DNA from: Deltaproteobacteria bacterium
GTDB lineage: Bacteria; Desulfobacterota; JADFVX01
NCBI GenBank assembly: GCA_029860075.1
Contig: JAOUBX010000004.1
Location: 52,146-116,145, forward strand
DNA length: 64,000 bases
Direction: 5' to 3'
Within the stretch, counting starts at the first letter, position 1, and the number at the start of each line of letters is the position of its first letter. A program made the translations under genes and the position numbers. This document shows, one piece after another, positions 9,449 to 18,900 of the stretch. The notes beneath the pieces were generated by a model. The model saw nothing but the letters and a program-made list of their open reading frames with translations, searched no databases and was not told the DNA's origin.

Positions 9449-10156
9449 ATGAACCTCATACTCATAGAAGAAAAAGACTATGCCGGCAAAAGCAGAGTTC
9501 GTCTTAGAGGCAGGGCTCTCAAACATGCAAAAGAGGTATTTAAAGCGACTAAAGGAGACGAACTGACGGTAGGTCTTTTAAATGGAAAAATGGGTAAAGG
9601 ACGGGTTACGACCATAGAGAATGGCTTTCTTGACATGGAGCTTAATCTCCATTCCGATCCCCCTCCCCCACTTGCGGTAACTCTCATTATAGCCCTGCCC
9701 CGTCCAAAAATGCTAAGCCGCGTACTTGAATCAGCGACCTCAATGGGCGTAAAGGATATGTATATTATCAATTCATGGCGTGTGGAAAAGAGCTATTGGC
9801 TGAGCCCCAAACTTGAAGAAGGCAACATACGCGAACACCTCATTGCCGGTCTTGAACAGGCAAAAGACACAATCCTGCCGCAAGTACACCTTCGAAGGCT
9901 CTTCACGCCTTTTATTAGAGAAGAACTGCCTGTGCTAATGAAAGGCAGCCTTCCCCTCGTAGCTCATCCGGTGGCATCCGATTCTTTTCCTGAGCGATCC
10001 CAGGAAAAAGTAACACTGGCCATCGGGCCTGAAGGGGGATTTATTACGAGAGAGGTCGAAACATTCGAGGAGATTGGATTTAAGACGGTTACACTGGGAG
10101 AAAGGATACTGAGGGTGGAAACAGCTGTTCCGGTGCTGCTTTCAAAGTTGAGTTGA
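9449..10156 (+). CDS. rsmE: 16S rRNA m3U1498 methyltransferase
   Basis: SPOUT-class methyltransferase that uses S-adenosylmethionine to methylate U1498 of 16S rRNA. The N-terminal PUA-like part includes HAKEVFKATKGDEL, and the C-terminal knot holds IGPEGGFITREVE and LGERILRVETA, the cofactor-binding loops. Length of 235 aa is normal. No convincing Shine-Dalgarno is seen before the ATG; an upstream ATG at 9440 stops after three codons. It is not obviously in an operon. Confidence 0.93.
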   Translation: MNLILIEEKDYAGKSRVRLRGRALKHAKEVFKATKGDELTVGLLNGKMGKGRVTTIENGFLDMELNLHSDPPPPLAVTLIIALPRPKMLSRVLESATSMGVKDMYIINSWRVEKSYWLSPKLEEGNIREHLIAGLEQAKDTILPQVHLRRLFTPFIREELPVLMKGSLPLVAHPVASDSFPERSQEKVTLAIGPEGGFITREVETFEEIGFKTVTLGERILRVETAVPVLLSKLS

Positions 10157-10186
10157 CGTTATTTGAAAACATTAACTGTATAAAAG

Positions 10187-10567
10187 TTACAACTTGCTCT
10201 TTTCAATATATTCAATACCATCAATCCCCTTAAAATCAGCATCCTGGGTCCAGATAACGGCACGGTTAACACGTGCCGTTGAGAGGATAACACTATCTGC
10301 AAGGGGAAGTTTGTTATCTATTCCTAATCGTGCAGCACTTATAGCAATAGAATCACTCAACGCTACAACTTTTCCCTGTTCCATCAAGGCAACTGCCTGT
10401 AAGGCTGCATTTTCATTACGCTGTTTTAAAACGACCTTAAACACTTCCAGGATACAAATGGTAGGAACTATCAGGTTTTCCGTTTTCTCGATATGTGGAG
10501 CAAAGAAGTCGGCATTAGGGCCGTCTGCAAAATACTCTAGCCAGCCACAGGAATCAACAAGGTTCAT
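10187..10567 (-). CDS. VapC-type PIN-domain toxin
   Basis: 126-aa PIN-fold ribonuclease toxin. Acidic metal-binding residues expected for the family are visible: Asp5 (NLVDSCGW), Glu41 (ILEVFKV), Asp91 (PLADSVIL) and the Asp109/Asp111 pair (TQDADF). It overlaps the antitoxin gene by 4 nt, the usual toxin-antitoxin layout. Family toxins cleave tRNA or rRNA; the target here is unknown. Confidence 0.88.
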   Translation of the reverse strand: MNLVDSCGWLEYFADGPNADFFAPHIEKTENLIVPTICILEVFKVVLKQRNENAALQAVALMEQGKVVALSDSIAISAARLGIDNKLPLADSVILSTARVNRAVIWTQDADFKGIDGIEYIEKSKL

Positions 10568-10770
10568 AAGCGATCTTTCTCACGAATTACTGTAGTATCA
10601 ATACCCTTTAGAAATCCCCGCATCTCCTTCATATCCCTCATGGGAATATATTCAATTCGATTTTCATACTGAAGGACCTTAATTTTTTCTCCCGGATGGA
10701 TGTCCAGCGCCTCCCTGACTGAGAGCGGAATAACAACCTGAAATTTAGGTGAAACGGTTACTGTTTCCAT
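10564..10770 (-). CDS. AbrB/MazE-type antitoxin paired with the PIN toxin
   Basis: 68-aa protein starting METVTVSPKFQVVIPLSVRE, a SpoVT/AbrB swapped-hairpin DNA-binding domain, with a C-terminal tail likely to bind the toxin. The ATG at 10770 is chosen because GGAGG (10780-10776) lies five bases upstream; an ATG at 10782 would place the Shine-Dalgarno inside the coding region. The protein probably represses its own promoter, which overlaps an inverted repeat just upstream. Confidence 0.85.
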   Translation of the reverse strand: METVTVSPKFQVVIPLSVREALDIHPGEKIKVLQYENRIEYIPMRDMKEMRGFLKGIDTTVIREKDRL

Positions 10771-10782
10771 AACAACCTCCAT

Positions 10783-10835
10783 CGATAAGGCTTGCGTTTT
10801 ACTTAAAGCCTATCGAAAAAACAGCCTGCTGTCAA
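10783..10835 (-). promoter_or_regulatory. Promoter and candidate operator of the toxin-antitoxin pair
   Basis: On the minus strand TTGACA (10835-10830), 17 nt, TAGGCT (10812-10807). An imperfect inverted repeat (CGATAGGCTT ... AAGCCTTATCG, 10783-10815) covers the -10 box and start region, a natural site for autorepression by the AbrB-type antitoxin. Confidence 0.65.
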
Positions 10836-10887
10836 TAAAAACCGTTTAAAGTGGAGAATATAAAGAGTGTTCATAATAGTAAAATTA

Positions 10888-11535
10888 TCAATCCGACAAA
10901 CTACGCTCTATCAGCCCTGATAGCTCCAGTAAGTCGTCAATAACAAAATCAGCATCAATAAGCGACTTCCTTCCCCTGTAGCCGTAAGTCACACCCACCG
11001 TTCTCACCCCTGCGGCCTTTCCTGCCGCCATATCAATTTCACTGTCACCAACCATGACGGCCTCCCCGGGAACAAGATCAAACATTTTAAGCAGGTGAAG
11101 AATAGGCTCCGGTGAAGGCTTCTTTTTACCGACGCTATCGCTTCCAAGGATGGCATCAAAGTAATGGCCAACACCTAATTCATTAAGCCCTTTTTTGGCA
11201 AACTTTTCGCGCTTGTTCGTTACTACCGCCTTTTTATATCCTTCAAGGGACTGAAGAGTTTCCTCTACACCCGGATAAAGCGGCGTATAATCGACAAGAT
11301 GCTCCCAATAGTAATCGAGAAAGCGGGCAAGTACTTTTTCCTTGAGCTCCCCCTTTTCAGCAAGCACCTTATCTATGACTATAGATATGCCCGTACCGAC
11401 AAGGTCACGCATTTCATCAACGGATCTTTCTCGAATACCAAAGGGTTTAGTCGCATAATTGAGGGCATGGGTCAGGTCTATAATGGAATCAACAAGCGTT
11501 CCGTCGAGATCGAATATAACAAGCTTAATGGACAT
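10888..11535 (-). CDS. gph: HAD-superfamily phosphatase, probably phosphoglycolate phosphatase
   Basis: 215 aa. Motif I VIFDLDGTLVDS gives nucleophile Asp9 and acid/base Asp11. Motif II is in VVTNK, the motif III lysine in KKKPSPEPI, and motif IV in MVGDSEIDMAAG. The helical cap sits between motifs I and II, as in Gph/PGP enzymes that dephosphorylate 2-phosphoglycolate. Other small phosphoesters are possible substrates, since this HAD subgroup is broad. No operon partners are evident. Confidence 0.85.
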   Translation of the reverse strand: MSIKLVIFDLDGTLVDSIIDLTHALNYATKPFGIRERSVDEMRDLVGTGISIVIDKVLAEKGELKEKVLARFLDYYWEHLVDYTPLYPGVEETLQSLEGYKKAVVTNKREKFAKKGLNELGVGHYFDAILGSDSVGKKKPSPEPILHLLKMFDLVPGEAVMVGDSEIDMAAGKAAGVRTVGVTYGYRGRKSLIDADFVIDDLLELSGLIERSLSD

Positions 11536-11625
11536 GGCTACATATTACCCATCACTTTATGAGAGTCAAGAAAAAAGGAGATAAAGGGGTTGCCCTTTGG
11601 GGTCTGATGTCTTATCATTTAGCCC

Positions 11626-12402
11626 ATGAAAAACATCATACTAAAACTGCCATCTGCTCTTCTGCTGATCCTTTTAATCAAAACAAACGCAATCGCAACG
11701 GTAAACATAGAGGCTATCAGACAGAGTGACCGTGACGAGGGACTATACAACAACATATCACTTAGCCTCACCCATAGCGAAGGAAATACGGATATTTCCA
11801 GCAGAAAGCTGAAGCTTCGTTCTGACCATATTACAAAAAACAATCATGCTTTCATTTCGGCCTCTTTCAAGCGTGGAGAGAAAGACAAGAAGGAATACAT
11901 GGACAAGGGCTTTGCTCATATAAGGGGGATTATGGCGACAAGCAAACCTCTTGCGGGTGAATTCTTTATACAGAGAGAATATAACGACTTTACCCTTCTT
12001 AAAGACAGAAAGCTCATCGGTACCGGAGCACGTATCAGGGCACTTAATGGAGTAAATCAAACATCCCAACTCAGATTATTCCTCGGTCTTGGAGTGATGT
12101 GGGAAGAAGAGGTTATCGATTACACACCTGATGAGGAGGAAAAGCTTTACCGTGCCACCAACTACCTTTCCTTCAGATGGGAAGCAAAAGAAAAGGCATC
12201 CCTTTCAGCCACCGCTTACTATCAGCCAAGCCTGAAGGGTCCCGATGATTACCGCATCCTCTTTGATGGAACAATCGCTTTCGTCATCACAAAGCAACTC
12301 TCTTTCACTTTCGACATAAACTACCGTTACGACAGTGAACCACCCATAGGTGTCGAAAGAGATGACCTTGAGATTACCAATGGCATTAGTCTTAACTTTT
12401 AG
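11626..12402 (+). CDS. DUF481 (YdiY-like) outer-membrane beta-barrel protein
   Basis: 258 aa with signal peptide MKNIILKLPSALLLILLIKT ending near residue 24, then alternating amphipathic strands and a C-terminal Phe (NGISLNF), the BAM recognition pattern. The sequence LSLTHSEGNTDISSRKLKLRSD matches the start of DUF481 barrels. Role unknown; related proteins are salt- or stress-induced outer-membrane proteins. nth starts 14 nt after its stop, so the two may be cotranscribed by chance proximity. Confidence 0.75.
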   Translation: MKNIILKLPSALLLILLIKTNAIATVNIEAIRQSDRDEGLYNNISLSLTHSEGNTDISSRKLKLRSDHITKNNHAFISASFKRGEKDKKEYMDKGFAHIRGIMATSKPLAGEFFIQREYNDFTLLKDRKLIGTGARIRALNGVNQTSQLRLFLGLGVMWEEEVIDYTPDEEEKLYRATNYLSFRWEAKEKASLSATAYYQPSLKGPDDYRILFDGTIAFVITKQLSFTFDINYRYDSEPPIGVERDDLEITNGISLNF

Positions 12403-12416
12403 GAATATTGTAAGCG

Positions 12417-13043
12417 ATGGCTGACGGAAATAAAATCGCCCAAATACTTCTTGATAGTAATCCTGAACCTGAAATAGAACTGGACTTCACAAATCCCCTG
12501 GAGCTTCTCATTGCTACCATATTGTCGGCCCAGTGTACGGATAAGCGTGTCAATATGGTAACCAGGCCGCTCTTTAAAAAGTACAAAAGTGCCGAAGATT
12601 ACGCCAGGGCAATTCCTGAAACATTGGAAGAAGAAATCAGGCAGACCGGCTTTTTTAAGAACAAGACAAAATCCATTATTAACTGCTGCACTATGATTCT
12701 TAACGATTTTGGTGGAGAAATCCCACAAACAATGGAGAAGCTTGTAAAGCTTCCCGGTGTGGGCCGTAAAACAGCAAATGTCATCCTGGCAGGTGCATAC
12801 GGTAAGCAGGCCATCCCTGTCGACACTCATGTCATCCGTTTAAGTAACCGCCTCGGTCTCACTAAATCAAAAAATCCCGACATCATAGAACAAGACCTTA
12901 TGGCGGCTATTCCCAAAGATAGCTGGAGCAGGTTTGCAACAGCCCTTATCCTCCATGGCCGCAGGGTGTGCAAGGCAAGAAAGCCTCTGTGCAGTGAGTG
13001 TGTAATTTATGATGAATGCGACTGGCCGGAAAAAGGGAATTAA
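12417..13043 (+). CDS. nth: Endonuclease III (base-excision repair glycosylase/AP lyase)
   Basis: Removes oxidised pyrimidines and cuts the AP site. The helix-hairpin-helix LPGVGRKTANVIL contains catalytic Lys118, and PVDTHV supplies Asp136, matching Lys120/Asp138 of the E. coli enzyme. The [4Fe-4S] cluster motif Cx6Cx2Cx5C is complete at the C-terminus (CKARKPLCSECVIYDEC). Length of 208 aa is typical. Confidence 0.97.
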   Translation: MADGNKIAQILLDSNPEPEIELDFTNPLELLIATILSAQCTDKRVNMVTRPLFKKYKSAEDYARAIPETLEEEIRQTGFFKNKTKSIINCCTMILNDFGGEIPQTMEKLVKLPGVGRKTANVILAGAYGKQAIPVDTHVIRLSNRLGLTKSKNPDIIEQDLMAAIPKDSWSRFATALILHGRRVCKARKPLCSECVIYDECDWPEKGN

Positions 13044-13207
13044 ATAGAATATTTTTTAACCTCAAAGACACTAAGAACAAAAAGAAAAGATTTTTATTTT
13101 TAGGATAAAGCCTCTTAAAAAATCAAAATAAATGAACAACTTTGTGACCTTTGTGCCTTTGTGGTGATATGATATTTTAATCTCATACATTTATTAAGGA
13201 ATAGAAA

Positions 13208-13810
13208 ATGAAAACTCCCTGTCCAGATGTAGAAGATTGTCTCGAAGCACCGGAAGATATAACAGAAATCTGTCCCTACGAAACCATATGCGGCAGATGT
13301 GAATATTATGTGGTCGTAAAGGAGGCCAAAGGACTTCTTACAGGCCGGTGCCGTAAAAAACCTGCTGACGGACTCATCAGTTGCAAAGACGAGATGTGCG
13401 ATAAGTATATTTTGCGTGGAACTTTAAAGAAAATGAGTGAACAACTGGAGGTATTGGAAATGGATAAAGATGAACTGAAAGATATATTGAAGGAAGTACT
13501 TGATGAAACACTCGGCATTACCCAGGTCAAGCTGGGAGATAAATGGGTTGACGGTGAAATGATACTAAAACCCGGTACCGAAGGCTTACAGGAAAAATCG
13601 ATCCCCATGGATGCCTTTTTTCACAAGATCGTCATGGTGAGAGACCGCCTGAGGGTACTGGAGCAGAAGATTAATTCACACAACGGACTTAGCGATGAGG
13701 AAAAGGTGGATATACAGCAATACATAACCCGGAGTTACGGGAGTTTGACTACTTTCAACATCCTCTTTGCAGACAAGAAGGATGGCTTTGTTGGAGATAA
13801 GGGGAAGTAG
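13208..13810 (+). CDS. Unknown protein with Cys-rich N-terminal domain
   Basis: 200 aa, no signal peptide. The first 65 residues hold ten cysteines arranged partly as pairs (CPDVEDC, CPYETICGRC, CRKK, CKDEMC), which suggests a metal- or cluster-binding knuckle. The rest is charged and helical with probable coiled coil (LKKMSEQLEVLEMDKDELKD). AAGGAA precedes the ATG. I do not recognise the family. It follows nth by 164 nt of AT-rich sequence that resembles dispersed repeat DNA (TTTGTGACCTTTGTGCCTTT) and seems to stand alone. Confidence 0.7.
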   Translation: MKTPCPDVEDCLEAPEDITEICPYETICGRCEYYVVVKEAKGLLTGRCRKKPADGLISCKDEMCDKYILRGTLKKMSEQLEVLEMDKDELKDILKEVLDETLGITQVKLGDKWVDGEMILKPGTEGLQEKSIPMDAFFHKIVMVRDRLRVLEQKINSHNGLSDEEKVDIQQYITRSYGSLTTFNILFADKKDGFVGDKGK

Positions 13811-13816
13811 TTTCAA

Positions 13817-14050
13817 CCCCCAGCCTCTCCTTATCAAGGAGGGGGATTTTAAGCTCCCCTCCTATTTTAGGAGGGGCCGGGGGTGGTAAAAACTCAACTT
13901 CTAAAAAATCAAATGAAAATAGTTTATTCTTCAACCACCCCTTAATCCCTTTATGCCCTCGGGTGCTCCTTATCAAGGAGGGGAAATCTGAGAACCATCA
14001 CTATCTTTCTCCCCTCAATAAGGAGAGGTTCAGGAAAGGGAAGGGAAGGT
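13817..14050. repeat. Cluster of GC-rich palindromic repeats
   Basis: Several hairpins built from CTCCTTATCAAGGAGGGG and CCCCTCCTATTTTAGGAGGG motifs. They are related in style to the elements at 18.7, 22.0 and 23.1 kb. No ORF with coding character is present. They separate the Cys-rich gene from sfsA. Confidence 0.55.
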
Positions 14051-14077
14051 TTTCCAAAACAAAAAACAGAAATATTC

Positions 14078-15214
14078 ATGCAACTCTTCAACAACATCAG
14101 CAAAGCAAAATTCATCTCCCGGCCCAACCGCTTCATCATCATCTGCGACCTTAACGGCAAGGAGACAAAAACCTACCTCCCTAATCCCGGCAGACTCTGG
14201 GAACTTCTCTTCCCCGGCGTTACTCTCTATATCGAAAGGAGTAACAACGAGGAGAGAAAGATCCCCTGGACGGTAGTCGCCGTGGAAAGCAGAGGAAGGC
14301 CTGTCATGCTTCATACTCATAAGACAAATGATGCGGCAAGGCACCTCCTGGAAAGGGGACTCGTGCCGGGTCTGGAAGATGCTGAGATAGTAAGAAGTGA
14401 AGTCAAGTACGGCAATAGCCGATTTGATTTTCTCCTTAAAAGAGGTGATGAAGACATTTACCTTGAAGTAAAGTCCTGTACCCTCTTCAGTGAAAGGGTC
14501 GCCATGTTTCCCGATGCCATTACCGAGAGAGGAAAGAGGCATGTAGAGGAACTTGTCCACCTTTCCTCAGGCAAGACGCGTTGTGTCGTCCTGTTCGTAA
14601 TAAGCTCACCCCATGTAGAGGTTTTCAGCCCTGAATACCATACGGACCTCAACTTTGCCTTAACACTTATCAAGGCTAAAGACAAGATCGATATTATCCC
14701 ACTATCCATCGGCTGGCGGGATGATCTTTCCCTCCATAATAAAGTCAGACAGGTATCCATTCCCTGGGAGAAAATAGAAAGAGAGGCTTCTGACAGAGGA
14801 GCTTATCTCTTCATGATGAAACTTGATAAAGATGTTTCAATAGAAACGGGGAGCCTCGGTCATATCCAATATAAGAAAGGCTTTTATATTTACGTCGGTT
14901 CAGCCATGAAAAACCTGACAAAACGAATCGAGCGCCACAAAAGGCTCAGGAAAAACATGCACTGGCATATAGATTACCTGAGACAACATGCCCATTTCCA
15001 TGCTGCCCTCCCCCTTCGTACGGCTAATAGAATAGAGTGTCAACTAGCCAACTCTCTTAAGGAGCTTGTCCACTGGCAGGTTCCCTCTTTTGGTTCAACG
15101 GACTGCAACTGCGGATCACATCTCTTCGGAATGAATGAAGACCCCCTGCGTTCACTTGTTTTTCATGATTTTCTTCAACAATACAGAATGGAAAGATTGA
15201 TCGATCTCCCTTAA
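14078..15214 (+). CDS. sfsA: SfsA nuclease-like protein fused to a DUF123 (GIY-YIG-like) domain
   Basis: 378 aa. Residues 1 to about 225 are SfsA (sugar fermentation stimulation protein): N-terminal OB-like part with TYLPNPGRLWELL, then a PD-(D/E)xK-like core (FDFLL...YLEVKSCTL, AMFPDAITERGKRH). Residues about 240-365 match DUF123: GAYLFMMKLD, KGFYIYVGSAMKNL, HWHIDYL and FGSTDCNCGSHLF. SfsA alone is about 235 aa, so the extra length is a true fusion in one frame. Both parts are nuclease-like folds, so the product may act on nucleic acids. The start has no strong Shine-Dalgarno. Confidence 0.85.
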   Translation: MQLFNNISKAKFISRPNRFIIICDLNGKETKTYLPNPGRLWELLFPGVTLYIERSNNEERKIPWTVVAVESRGRPVMLHTHKTNDAARHLLERGLVPGLEDAEIVRSEVKYGNSRFDFLLKRGDEDIYLEVKSCTLFSERVAMFPDAITERGKRHVEELVHLSSGKTRCVVLFVISSPHVEVFSPEYHTDLNFALTLIKAKDKIDIIPLSIGWRDDLSLHNKVRQVSIPWEKIEREASDRGAYLFMMKLDKDVSIETGSLGHIQYKKGFYIYVGSAMKNLTKRIERHKRLRKNMHWHIDYLRQHAHFHAALPLRTANRIECQLANSLKELVHWQVPSFGSTDCNCGSHLFGMNEDPLRSLVFHDFLQQYRMERLIDLP

Positions 15215-15369
15215 TAAATCCATCCTAATTCAGACAAGCTTATCCTGTTGCAAATACAACATCACTGTTTGAAATAAAAAAAATAAAATAATATCTTACG
15301 CCTGCCATACCAAGAGGCAAGACATGATATTTCCTTTATATTCTTATACTTAGACAAGCTAAAAAACTT

Positions 15370-15385
15370 TGGCACACCCTTTGCT
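15370..15385 (+). promoter_or_regulatory. Sigma-54 (-24/-12) promoter
   Basis: TGGCACACCCTTTGCT fits the TGGCAC-N5-TTGCW consensus with the invariant GG and GC ten bases apart. Transcription would start near 15396, at the beginning of a structured leader, and lead into the CFI-box cytochrome gene. Sigma-54 dependence implies an enhancer-binding activator, not encoded in this window. Confidence 0.75.
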
Positions 15386-15400
15386 ATTGCCTCCTGTAGC

Positions 15401-15420
15401 GATGGAATTATTATTCCATC
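15401..15420 (+). ncRNA. Leader hairpin (5' part of a possible short RNA)
   Basis: Perfect 8-bp stem GATGGAAT/ATTCCATC with loop TATT, starting only about five bases after the predicted sigma-54 start. A pyrimidine-rich linker CTCCTATTCC follows, then the terminator hairpin. Together they would form a transcript of about 65 nt if termination is complete. Confidence 0.45.
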
Positions 15421-15430
15421 CTCCTATTCC

Positions 15431-15460
15431 GTCCCCAATAAAGTTTGGGGACTTTTTTTT
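15431..15460 (+). terminator. Rho-independent terminator in the leader of the CFI-box cytochrome gene
   Basis: Stem GTCCCCAA/TTGGGGAC, loop TAAAGT, followed by eight T residues. It lies between the sigma-54 promoter and the start codon at 15491, so it either ends a separate short RNA or works as an attenuator. Confidence 0.8.
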
Positions 15461-15490
15461 GATTTTTAAATATTTTCTTGGAGGTAGTTA

Positions 15491-18400
15491 ATGAAGATCT
15501 ACAAAGCTCTGCAAAAACTAATGCAGGGGGCAGAAAGGGCCCTTGCCATTTCTATAATTTTATTACTCGTAGTTGCCGGGAACTTGCAGGCAGCCACTGC
15601 GGAACTTCACCCGGCCATTCCACTCTATGATGAAGATGGTGCTCATGTTCTGGATAGCGCAAAACCCTACAGTCCGAGAAAGAGCTGCGGCAATGGCGAT
15701 GGAGGAGGATGCCATGACTATGAAGCAATTACTCACGCCTATCACTTCGAAATGGGTCGTGATGAGGCAAGCGATGACTACGGTAAAAAGAGGGGACTTC
15801 CACACTTCGTATCTCCCGGCTATTTTGGCGGTTACAACTGCATGGGCGGTAGCAACCAGGATGTACTGGCAAAAAAAGACAACGCCAGCGTTGGCGACTT
15901 TGCCGATAAAGGTTCTGCCGGTTGGATACAGCGCTGTAACGGCTGCCATATGGGCGGTGGATGGATGGAGAAAGACAGGAATGGAACAAGATACGATGAG
16001 AAAGATCCGGAATCTGTTACTTACCTTGACGGTGACTACTTCAACAGGGGAACGACGACGAACAACACAATGGCCTCCATCGATACTATCTCACAGTGGA
16101 ACTGGAAAAAGAGTGGCGTCGTAGAAGGCGATTGTATGCGCTGCCACGGTGACTTTTCCAATCTTAAAGATGGCATGGCTGCATCTGCTCTTGCAGGTGC
16201 ATACAGAAGTGGATTAAGAGGTCATGACCTTGCCTCGGCAGGATATTTCAGGTACATGGGTACGGCCATCTTTGGATTCCTGAACATGCAACCTGCTTCA
16301 GTGGAGATTCCCGATTCAAGCGCCGTCCTTTTTAACCGGGATGATTCAGGGCATCTTGTATTAGGTGAAGACGGACAGCCTGTTCTCACATGGAATGCCT
16401 CTGTATTTGATGAAAACAGGCAATTAACAATCCCCATGCTTCGTTTCCCGGAAAATGATAACTGTATGGCTTGTCATCTCACAAGCAACTCGAGACGTGG
16501 TTTCTATGGTTTCGGTGATTCAGCCTTTATCGATTACAGCAGCGACGGCACCATGATAGAAGACTACCAGGACGACATCCATAAAGGAAAAAACTGGACC
16601 GAAAATGGCGTAACCAGGCTCATAGACAACTGCAGTTCCTGTCACGGAAGACATTACTTCAGATCCAATGAAGCAAATACGGACCTTGACGCCGACCACA
16701 ACTTTCTTAAGGGTAATGGCGATATGGACGTGAGAAACGACCTTGACTATAACCCCAATGCAAAGTCCTGTGAATACTGTCACGACCGAGCGGCCAATCG
16801 CCCCACTTACGGCGGTTACTCATCAATGCAGTCTGTTCATCTCGATATATGGCGTTTCAACGGGGATATGTCAGGCTACCCGACAGACACCCTTGACAGG
16901 ATAACAAAGACCCACCTCGATGTTGTCTCCTGCCAGGCATGTCATATTACTGACAAAATATCCAGGGGCAGAGCTATTCAGATCATGTATCGTTACAGGA
17001 GAGGTGAAGACGGCCTTTTAAAGATCTCCCCCTATAATCCCAGAATCCGTTACTACTGGAAAGACAAGAACAGCGGTCGTATCCTCGTTCAGACCGAGAG
17101 AAATGCCGTCTTTGTCCAGAGTAAAGATGAAAGTGGTAATACCATCGGTATTATCACCGACCCCATGACCGGCACCGAATACGGTACCGTAACAGCCAGG
17201 ATATCTCACGGTTCTCTCAGGTTCGGTGATCCTGGCGATTATGCCGGATTTGTAGGATTGAAGAAGGCCTACGACAGTCTGCTCAAGCTTAAGGGTGTTA
17301 CAAATCCCGATACGGCTCTGGTATGGACGGAATCCAACCAGTACGTCATATCTCACAATACAAGGCCCGGTGTATCTTCAGTACAGTGTTCAGAGTGTCA
17401 TCCATACAAAGGTGATGGAACTACCATTAGCGCCCTCATATCTACTGATGGATTGCTTGGCGCGGGAAATGTTAAGACCGTAACCCAACTCGTTGACAAG
17501 CGACTCGTTGATGAAGGAATTGTGCTCTTTGATCTTCCCTATATGAAGGTCGATGAAGCAGGTAAGGTTACGGAAAATGTCTCCGATGTTCTCTATGCGT
17601 CAAAGATAAATCCCTCTATGACCCGTTTCAATGCTGAAATAGCTACGGCTGCTGAACTGGAAGCAAGGGAAATAGGAGATGCCGAGGCATTTGGAACAAG
17701 CGGTATATATAACATGGATGAAGTCTCTGCCTTAAAAGCGAGCTACCTGACAGTGACTGACGTATTCCTTTTCAAGCCTAACTACGGTGATGAGGCAGTC
17801 AGAAAAATAGCCATTATTGCCGAACAGTTCAACGATGGTGGCCTGAGTGATTTCATTTTTTCATCAGCCCGCATGGAGATTGCCATTTCAGATGAGACAA
17901 TCAGCAATTCTGCTTCAGATGCCGGTTTCGGAGGTCTTCTTGCAGAGGTATACTCCATAGACCTTCTTAACAGCCAGGGCGATGATATCACCACCTTTAA
18001 TAATGAATATATAGTTATTAAGCTTCCCTATAGAGGCACAAATACAAATAAGGAAGAAGTCAAAATTCTCACATCTGCCGATGGGTCAACATGGTCAGCT
18101 ATCGATAGTTCACAGATAGTCGCCATTCAACCTGCAAGCGAACTGGATGGCCCGGGCTATGTCCTCTTTGCAACTAACCATCTGAGCTACTATACGGTGG
18201 CCGATAGTACCGTTGAAGCGGCATCGGGAGCCAGTACCCTGTCCGGTGGAAGCAGCAGTGGTGGAAAGGGCTTCTGTTTTATCGCAACGGCAGCCTATGG
18301 TTCCTATGAAGAGGGCCATGTTCAGGTTCTTCGCGATTTCCGTGACCAGATCCTCCTTACCAATGCACCGGGTACGGCTTTTGTAGACTTCTACTACAAG

Positions 18401-18601
18401 CACAGCCCACCCATGGCGGACTGGATTGCAAAACATGAAACCATGAGATCTATCGTAAGGGTTTTGCTCTGGCCACTCTTTGCCGTGGCATACTTTCTCG
18501 TGAAAATGAACATGGTGCAGCAGCTTGTGTTCACACTGCTTTTCCTGTCTGCAGCGTCGGCAGGTTTATCTTTGTACAGGAAAAAAGCGGGCCTTTACTG
18601 A
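15491..18601 (+). CDS. Large multiheme c-type cytochrome with CFI-box C-terminal domain
   Basis: 1036 aa with signal peptide/anchor at residues 1-35 (...[19 protein letters not shown]). Seven CxxCH motifs are visible (CNGCH, CMRCH, CMACH, CSSCH, CEYCH, CQACH, CSECH) plus an atypical CX7CH ([10 protein letters not shown]) near the N-terminus, so seven or eight hemes. Residues 929-1036 begin [10 protein letters not shown] and end in two hydrophobic stretches and RKK, the CFI-box-CTERM pattern thought to be a protein-sorting tail. It is probably an exported, envelope- or surface-held electron carrier. GGAGG precedes the ATG. Expression is probably controlled by the sigma-54 promoter and the leader terminator upstream. 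Confidence 0.88.
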   Translation: MKIYKALQKLMQGAERALAISIILLLVVAGNLQAATAELHPAIPLYDEDGAHVLDSAKPYSPRKSCGNGDGGGCHDYEAITHAYHFEMGRDEASDDYGKKRGLPHFVSPGYFGGYNCMGGSNQDVLAKKDNASVGDFADKGSAGWIQRCNGCHMGGGWMEKDRNGTRYDEKDPESVTYLDGDYFNRGTTTNNTMASIDTISQWNWKKSGVVEGDCMRCHGDFSNLKDGMAASALAGAYRSGLRGHDLASAGYFRYMGTAIFGFLNMQPASVEIPDSSAVLFNRDDSGHLVLGEDGQPVLTWNASVFDENRQLTIPMLRFPENDNCMACHLTSNSRRGFYGFGDSAFIDYSSDGTMIEDYQDDIHKGKNWTENGVTRLIDNCSSCHGRHYFRSNEANTDLDADHNFLKGNGDMDVRNDLDYNPNAKSCEYCHDRAANRPTYGGYSSMQSVHLDIWRFNGDMSGYPTDTLDRITKTHLDVVSCQACHITDKISRGRAIQIMYRYRRGEDGLLKISPYNPRIRYYWKDKNSGRILVQTERNAVFVQSKDESGNTIGIITDPMTGTEYGTVTARISHGSLRFGDPGDYAGFVGLKKAYDSLLKLKGVTNPDTALVWTESNQYVISHNTRPGVSSVQCSECHPYKGDGTTISALISTDGLLGAGNVKTVTQLVDKRLVDEGIVLFDLPYMKVDEAGKVTENVSDVLYASKINPSMTRFNAEIATAAELEAREIGDAEAFGTSGIYNMDEVSALKASYLTVTDVFLFKPNYGDEAVRKIAIIAEQFNDGGLSDFIFSSARMEIAISDETISNSASDAGFGGLLAEVYSIDLLNSQGDDITTFNNEYIVIKLPYRGTNTNKEEVKILTSADGSTWSAIDSSQIVAIQPASELDGPGYVLFATNHLSYYTVADSTVEAASGASTLSGGSSSGGKGFCFIATAAYGSYEEGHVQVLRDFRDQILLTNAPGTAFVDFYYKHSPPMADWIAKHETMRSIVRVLLWPLFAVAYFLVKMNMVQQLVFTLLFLSAASAGLSLYRKKAGLY

Positions 18602-18618
18602 TAAGGTAATGTGAACTT

Positions 18619-18651
18619 AAAAGAGGCAGGAAGCTTTCCTGCCTCTTTTTT
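18619..18651 (+). terminator. Rho-independent terminator after the CFI-box cytochrome gene
   Basis: A 14-bp stem (AAAAGAGGCAGGAA / TTCCTGCCTCTTTT, loop GCT) continuing into a T tract. It sits 17 nt after the stop, making the cytochrome gene a single transcription unit. Confidence 0.9.
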
Positions 18652-18695
18652 ATTGGAGGGGAAGGTAGGTTACTTTTCATAACCCCACAGCAGAT

Positions 18696-18836
18696 CTCCC
18701 CTCCCCTGGTGGGAGGGGACTAAGGGGAGGGGGAAGAACTGTTTTTACTACTCAAAATACCATATATTTTTCACCCCCACCCTAACCCTCTACCCTCAAG
18801 GGGCATCAAGACCCCATCAAGGGGGAGGGAAATATT
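18696..18836. repeat. GC-rich palindromic element, copy 1 (about 140 bp)
   Basis: Left hairpin CCCCTCCCCTGGTGGGAGGGG, spacer of about 40 nt of unrelated AT-rich sequence, right hairpin CCCCATCAAGGGGGAGGG. The two ends are inverted versions of one another (..GGGGAGGGGG versus CACCCCCACCCTAA..). Copies 2 and 3 at 21992-22105 and 23077-23195 share both ends but not the spacer. This copy has about 20 extra bases in the right arm. Confidence 0.65.
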
Positions 18837-18900
18837 GGGATTTAAGGATAAACCTTAACAAATTTCATATACCAAATAGTTACAAACAGGAAAAACTCTC

